The notes beneath the pieces were generated by a model. That model saw nothing but the letters and a program-made list of their open reading frames with translations. It had not been told where the DNA came from and did no database searches. Both the position numbers and the translations under genes were made by a program. Of a DNA stretch of 64,000 nucleotides, positions 61,501 through 64,000 are shown piece by piece (positions within the stretch are counted from its first letter, which is position 1; each line of letters opens with the position of its first letter). Source of the DNA: Paenibacillus mendelii (lineage in GTDB: Bacteria; Bacillota; Bacilli; Paenibacillales; Paenibacillaceae). The stretch spans positions 124,001 through 188,000 of the forward strand of contig NZ_JANHOF010000004.1 of assembly GCF_024498075.1 (NCBI RefSeq), given 5' to 3'.

Positions 61501-61608
61501 CGTTACCCATGCGGTAACCTTCAAATCTTCAAGCGGCTTATAGATGTGTTCCTCAAGCTTCTTAAGCAGTGTCTTCAGCTGCTCCGGCTTCACAGTTTCG
61601 TATGGCAT
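58516..61608 (-). CDS. Alpha-mannosidase, glycoside hydrolase family 38
   Basis: The 1030-residue enzyme has no signal peptide, so it acts in the cytoplasm. After an N-terminal beta-sandwich (to about 235), the GH38 catalytic domain has the zinc motif GHAHIDLAWLW (H242/H244, D246), the nucleophile D356 (LWMPDVFGYTASLPQI) and FHDILPGSSIKRVYDE with further zinc histidine. A helical middle domain and a C-terminal beta domain follow (from about 640; SSATERSMENGLLRVVFGDDGSI). It removes alpha-mannose, probably from imported N-glycan-like or yeast mannan fragments. AAGGAG precedes the ATG. It follows the putative glycosidase gene by 56 bases. Confidence 0.95.
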   Translation of the reverse strand: MPYETVKPEQLKTLLKKLEEHIYKPLEDLKVTAWVTKEPVSYEERLTGQKIELAAGDRWGQLWDCAWFHFAGKVPDTAKGAKVVLLIDVNGEVCLVDNEGTPVQGLTNINSEFDYELGLPGKRVVHISASSAGGETIDLWGDAGCNDLFGRYRSGTLKEAVIAICREEVRQLYYDAEVLLETAERLPAGSARKERILKVLYDVSLNLTEITDDRVAEARRLLGEQLAKQGGDPVLTVSAVGHAHIDLAWLWPIRETIRKGARTFSTALRMMERYPDYVFGASQPQLYDWMKQHYPKLYDQVKERVKEGRWEPQGAMWVESDTNVPSGESLVRQVLYGKRYFQQEFGMEMKSLWMPDVFGYTASLPQILKKSGVDYMMTQKLSWSVYNKFPHHTFMWEGIDGSKVLTHMPPEDTYNSPAAPRSIAKAEAEYLDKNVSDKCLVLFGIGDGGGGPGEEHLERLAREKNLLGLSPVVQEPSSAFFDKLNEGLDRYQSWRGELYLEKHQGTLTSQGRSKRFNRKLEKALRELEFAATLAGIYVTDRDGKDAQYPAGELEEIWKEVLLYQFHDILPGSSIKRVYDESLERYAILEERVEQIIADMYGSLAAQLTVPGQAESPVAIFNSLSWERDEWLKAGGKWMRVRVPSMGYAAASSHALSNMEAAAAVETAEADAAFAELRSSATERSMENGLLRVVFGDDGSIISIFDKEHQREVVEQGASANALRIYHDEGDAWDFRQDYRQTGGMKLNLMETREYTDGPTTGLIHTYQFGESTLTQKVIMTQGSRRIDFETSVDWKESGKMLRTSFPVDVRSESVSCEIQFGYLKRPTHRNTMWDYAKDEICAHHWVDLSDPDYGVALLNDSKYGHRAESNVLDLNLLRSPSYPDPEADRAEHTFTYSLYPHKGNHVQAEIYKRGYELNVPLRTVSIAANAAKNEDKGKLAALQSYLQVSHPNVMIEAVKQAEDSDDVIVRLYETAGAHARTKVQTGFDLSEAWLTDLMEDTIEQLELTDGSVEIAFTPFEIQTLRLRVNR

Positions 61609-61664
61609 AAGGGGTCTCCTTCTTCAGCGCAAAAATGAAATCATTCCTAACATCTTAATGACGC

Positions 61665-63857
61665 TCACAACGTCCATTTCACATTGACGACGACATCAGC
61701 GCCGCTAATGTGCCGGTAATTCAATAGAACCGTTCCTGTCGCCTCGTCCCATTCATAGGGAATAGCTTCAATCAGACCATTGATTGAAAGCTCTGCCGCT
61801 ACCGGCTCATGAGGGGAATACAACCGCGCAACCGCAGGCATCCCTTCAGGGCCCTTGACTCCAAAGGAGAAGCCTGACTCGCTAACGGTCAAGGACTCGA
61901 TCCGTGAGGATGCCGCTATACATGCGACTTCGCCGGATGGCGGACGGCCCGCCTCTATATCGTATAAGAACGCTTGCTCCCCAGGATGAACCTGAATGTC
62001 CTGCGAGATCGATAACGTTGGATCGAACAGATCAATCACCGGTCCGGTAACTTGAAGCGGTGTATCCGCGATCGATTCCGTCAATACCGATGCGATGAGA
62101 TAAGGTCCTCTGCGCATCTGATAATAATGCTTTGGCAGCCAGCGGTAATCCGGGTCGCCGAGCAGCTCAAGCGTTTCGATCACGATTTGCCGCAAAGCGT
62201 CTGCGCCTTCCACGGAGCTTGCACAGCTATCGGGCGATTGGGCTAAGTAGCTAACCACGCCTTTGCCGGCCCGATACACGCCAGCCCCCTCACCAGCCAA
62301 GCCCAGCTGCTCGAACAAATGCACGCGTGCCGAGGAATACTTCATATCCCCTTCATTCCACCAAGCGCGGACCGTATGATACGGATCTGAATCATCCCCG
62401 ACATAAACCAACGCTCCACCGTCACGGATCCATCCAACCAACGCATAATGGAGATCCGGATATTCAGGCTTCATATATTCGTAGCTGAGCAGCAGGACGC
62501 GATAATCCTTCAGGTAATGAGCGAATCTGCGGACATTGTCCAGCTGTACCGGGCGCACGGGAATGCCATGCTTGAGCAGCGGCAATGCCAAACCGTAGAA
62601 AGGCGAGAAATCAAGCAGCTCCTGATCGTCTTCAGACGCCAGTGCCGAGGAATCCGTTCCGTCATACTTGCTCTGGACAACATTCTCAGCTTCGCCGATC
62701 TTCATACGCTGGAACATCGCAGAATCTGCAAGCAGAATGCCGATGTGCTCCGTTGAGTCTTCCATAATTACATGGTCCTGCTCCATATTGCCGAGCGTAT
62801 GCATCACGTTCAGAAGCGTTGTTGCATAATCTTGCGGAATGTTGATCCGACTTCCGCTATCCTCGTCGGAAGGATATTTCCCTTGAAAAATCCGTCTCGG
62901 CCATGGAGCCACTTCATAATGCGAAACGGCCGGGTGCAGCAGTGAAGCCGTAACGGTCCGGATGTAATTCACCCGGTAATCCGACCATGTATAATTCGGA
63001 TTGTCTTCGATCGGGTCGTGCAAGAACCACATTCTGCTGCCCGTTCCTCTTACGAGCTCCTGCATAATGCCATATTCGAGGTAGGCTGTCTCAAAGGTCC
63101 GTTCTTGTCGAACGCCTTGATAGACATTCGGGGTTCTAGCCGTTCCCGTCCAAATCTGAGCGATATAGCCGTCCACGGATGGCAGCTCGATCAGCCGCGA
63201 TTCCGGACTTACAATTCTCCACTGGGTGTAGTTGATTAGACTGTGCGTCGGTACGTAGAACCTCAAATCCCGTCCATACGCCGTCAACGCATAATCCTTC
63301 ATCTCACTGCACAATCGGTCCAAGCTGCGCGTGTATAAAAACGCTTTCAATTTAGAGGCGCGATACTGCGCATCAGGCGTTGAGTGCGGCGGTATCCACG
63401 TCTCCCCGTAATACAATCTCCATTCCCGCTTAAACGCTTCGGAATATCCCCCATTCACCCAAAACTCAGGCTCCTCCAGGTGAATCGCTTCCACACCGGC
63501 ATCGACTGCAAGGCGGATTCGGCTAGCCAAGAAATTCGTATACGAAATGGTCGGAACCATATATGGAATATCTGGTGTAACGCCATGAATGATGCGTTCT
63601 CCGCTTCGATCAGTCTGGGCTTCATCCCAATGACGGCGACCATCAACATCCCCATTCAAATAGCTTTGATACTGTCCCCAAGCGACTCCGGTCATCAAAT
63701 GTACAATATATCCGTGCTCACGCCACTGCTGAATGCGCTGAGGCATCTTATCGTCGATACCGTAAACCATGACAAAGTCGGCCTGCAAATCATAAGAAGG
63801 ATGGTAAGGACCACTTTCTTGAAAACCAGTTCGCTCTTCGCTTCGATTTCGGACCAT
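61665..63857 (-). CDS. Putative glycoside hydrolase of unassigned family
   Basis: The 730-residue protein has no signal peptide. It looks like a GH42-type plan. An N-terminal barrel-like part (HGYIVHLMTGVAWGQYQSYL; LAVDAGVEAIHLEEPEFWVNGGYSEAF with possible acid/base Glu; SRMWFLHDPIEDNPN) is followed by a glutaminase-like trimerisation domain (HGIPVRPVQLDNV, DYRVLLLSYEYMKPEYPDLHYALVGWIRDGGALVYVGDDSDP, about 425-500) and C-terminal beta domains. I cannot place it in a numbered family. ATG 63857 follows AGGGGG by 9 bases. It heads the mannosidase/LplABC gene set, so it probably acts on the same glycan. Confidence 0.65.
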   Translation of the reverse strand: MVRNRSEERTGFQESGPYHPSYDLQADFVMVYGIDDKMPQRIQQWREHGYIVHLMTGVAWGQYQSYLNGDVDGRRHWDEAQTDRSGERIIHGVTPDIPYMVPTISYTNFLASRIRLAVDAGVEAIHLEEPEFWVNGGYSEAFKREWRLYYGETWIPPHSTPDAQYRASKLKAFLYTRSLDRLCSEMKDYALTAYGRDLRFYVPTHSLINYTQWRIVSPESRLIELPSVDGYIAQIWTGTARTPNVYQGVRQERTFETAYLEYGIMQELVRGTGSRMWFLHDPIEDNPNYTWSDYRVNYIRTVTASLLHPAVSHYEVAPWPRRIFQGKYPSDEDSGSRINIPQDYATTLLNVMHTLGNMEQDHVIMEDSTEHIGILLADSAMFQRMKIGEAENVVQSKYDGTDSSALASEDDQELLDFSPFYGLALPLLKHGIPVRPVQLDNVRRFAHYLKDYRVLLLSYEYMKPEYPDLHYALVGWIRDGGALVYVGDDSDPYHTVRAWWNEGDMKYSSARVHLFEQLGLAGEGAGVYRAGKGVVSYLAQSPDSCASSVEGADALRQIVIETLELLGDPDYRWLPKHYYQMRRGPYLIASVLTESIADTPLQVTGPVIDLFDPTLSISQDIQVHPGEQAFLYDIEAGRPPSGEVACIAASSRIESLTVSESGFSFGVKGPEGMPAVARLYSPHEPVAAELSINGLIEAIPYEWDEATGTVLLNYRHISGADVVVNVKWTL

Positions 63858-63932
63858 GTCCAAAACCCCCTCTTCGAATGTTTACGGGTGCTTCAAAAGT
63901 GAAGTGAGTGGAACATGTATCATCACAAATAT

Positions 63933-63961
63933 AATATAATATTATATATTTAATATGTCAA
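63933..63961 (-). promoter_or_regulatory. Promoter of the glycan-utilisation gene set
   Basis: On the minus strand a perfect TTGACA (63961-63956), a 17-base spacer and TATATT (63938-63933). The spacer and -10 region form overlapping AT palindromes (AATATAATATTATATT-like), which could be an operator. Confidence 0.7.
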
Positions 63962-64000
63962 TATAAAATATACTAATGTCCGCTTGATTTAATACCCTAA

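Noticed and set aside
63901-63975. AT-rich stretch as a replication origin or attachment site
   Set aside because: It has no DnaA boxes or integrase-type repeats; a consensus promoter accounts for it.
1-64000. Prophage, insertion sequence, CRISPR array or tRNA/rRNA gene
   Set aside because: No transposase, integrase, phage structural gene, regularly spaced repeat or cloverleaf-like sequence was seen on either strand.

Overview
The window looks like chromosome of a Gram-positive, low-to-middle GC Firmicute of the Paenibacillus/Cohnella type. The evidence is strong AGGAGG-type ribosome binding sites with GTG and TTG starts, many lipoprotein solute-binding proteins whose permease pairs lack their own ATPase, families typical of Paenibacillaceae (DUF5696, WG-repeat/DUF3298, LplB/LplC-type permeases), cre-like catabolite sites, and a Bacillus-type FNR. 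No rRNA, tRNA, CRISPR array, insertion sequence or prophage was seen.

Layout. 1-7.6 kb holds housekeeping and accessory genes: the end of an ABC exporter ATPase, a YhhN protein, an MFS transporter, an HD phosphohydrolase, a GyrI-like protein, a solute-binding lipoprotein, a DUF1992 protein, a cupin and an anchored secreted protein. 7.6-12.3 kb is an oxygen/nitrate-response block: FNR with its iron-sulfur ligands, MobA, a hemerythrin protein with an FNR-type operator, and a NreA-like GAF protein / NarL regulator / PAS histidine kinase set. 12.4-18.6 kb holds a Nudix hydrolase, an aldo/keto reductase, a small (p)ppGpp synthetase, a YitT protein, a decayed gene, a stand-alone thermolysin-type propeptide and a CPA2 antiporter behind a promoter-terminator leader.

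18.7-36.6 kb is one sugar-uptake regulon: two near-identical solute-binding lipoproteins, a LacI regulator and a seven-gene operon. The operon encodes a membrane-anchored binding protein fused to carbohydrate-binding domains, two permease pairs, an NHL-Yip1 membrane protein and a DUF5696 protein. A GH43 glycosidase lies upstream. Six copies of the palindrome AAAACGTTTT sit in front of these units and probably bind the LacI protein; cre-like sites add catabolite control.

36.8-41.2 kb holds a second-type histidyl-tRNA synthetase and two sulfatases. In front of the synthetase I find a promoter, a 15-residue leader peptide containing three consecutive His codons, alternative hairpins and a terminator. 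This reads as a ribosome-mediated histidine attenuator, which is unusual in a Firmicute, where T-boxes normally do this job, and is the most striking signal here.

41.4-64 kb holds a small NlpC/P60 hydrolase, a secreted protein of unknown function, a GntR-controlled ABC importer operon ending in a PLP-dependent lyase, a WG-repeat protein, a sugar isomerase, NAD(P)HX repair, a drug/metabolite transporter, and a glycan operon: putative new glycosidase, GH38 alpha-mannosidase, LplB/LplC permeases and binding protein. All importers here lack an ATPase and probably share an MsmX-type subunit encoded elsewhere.
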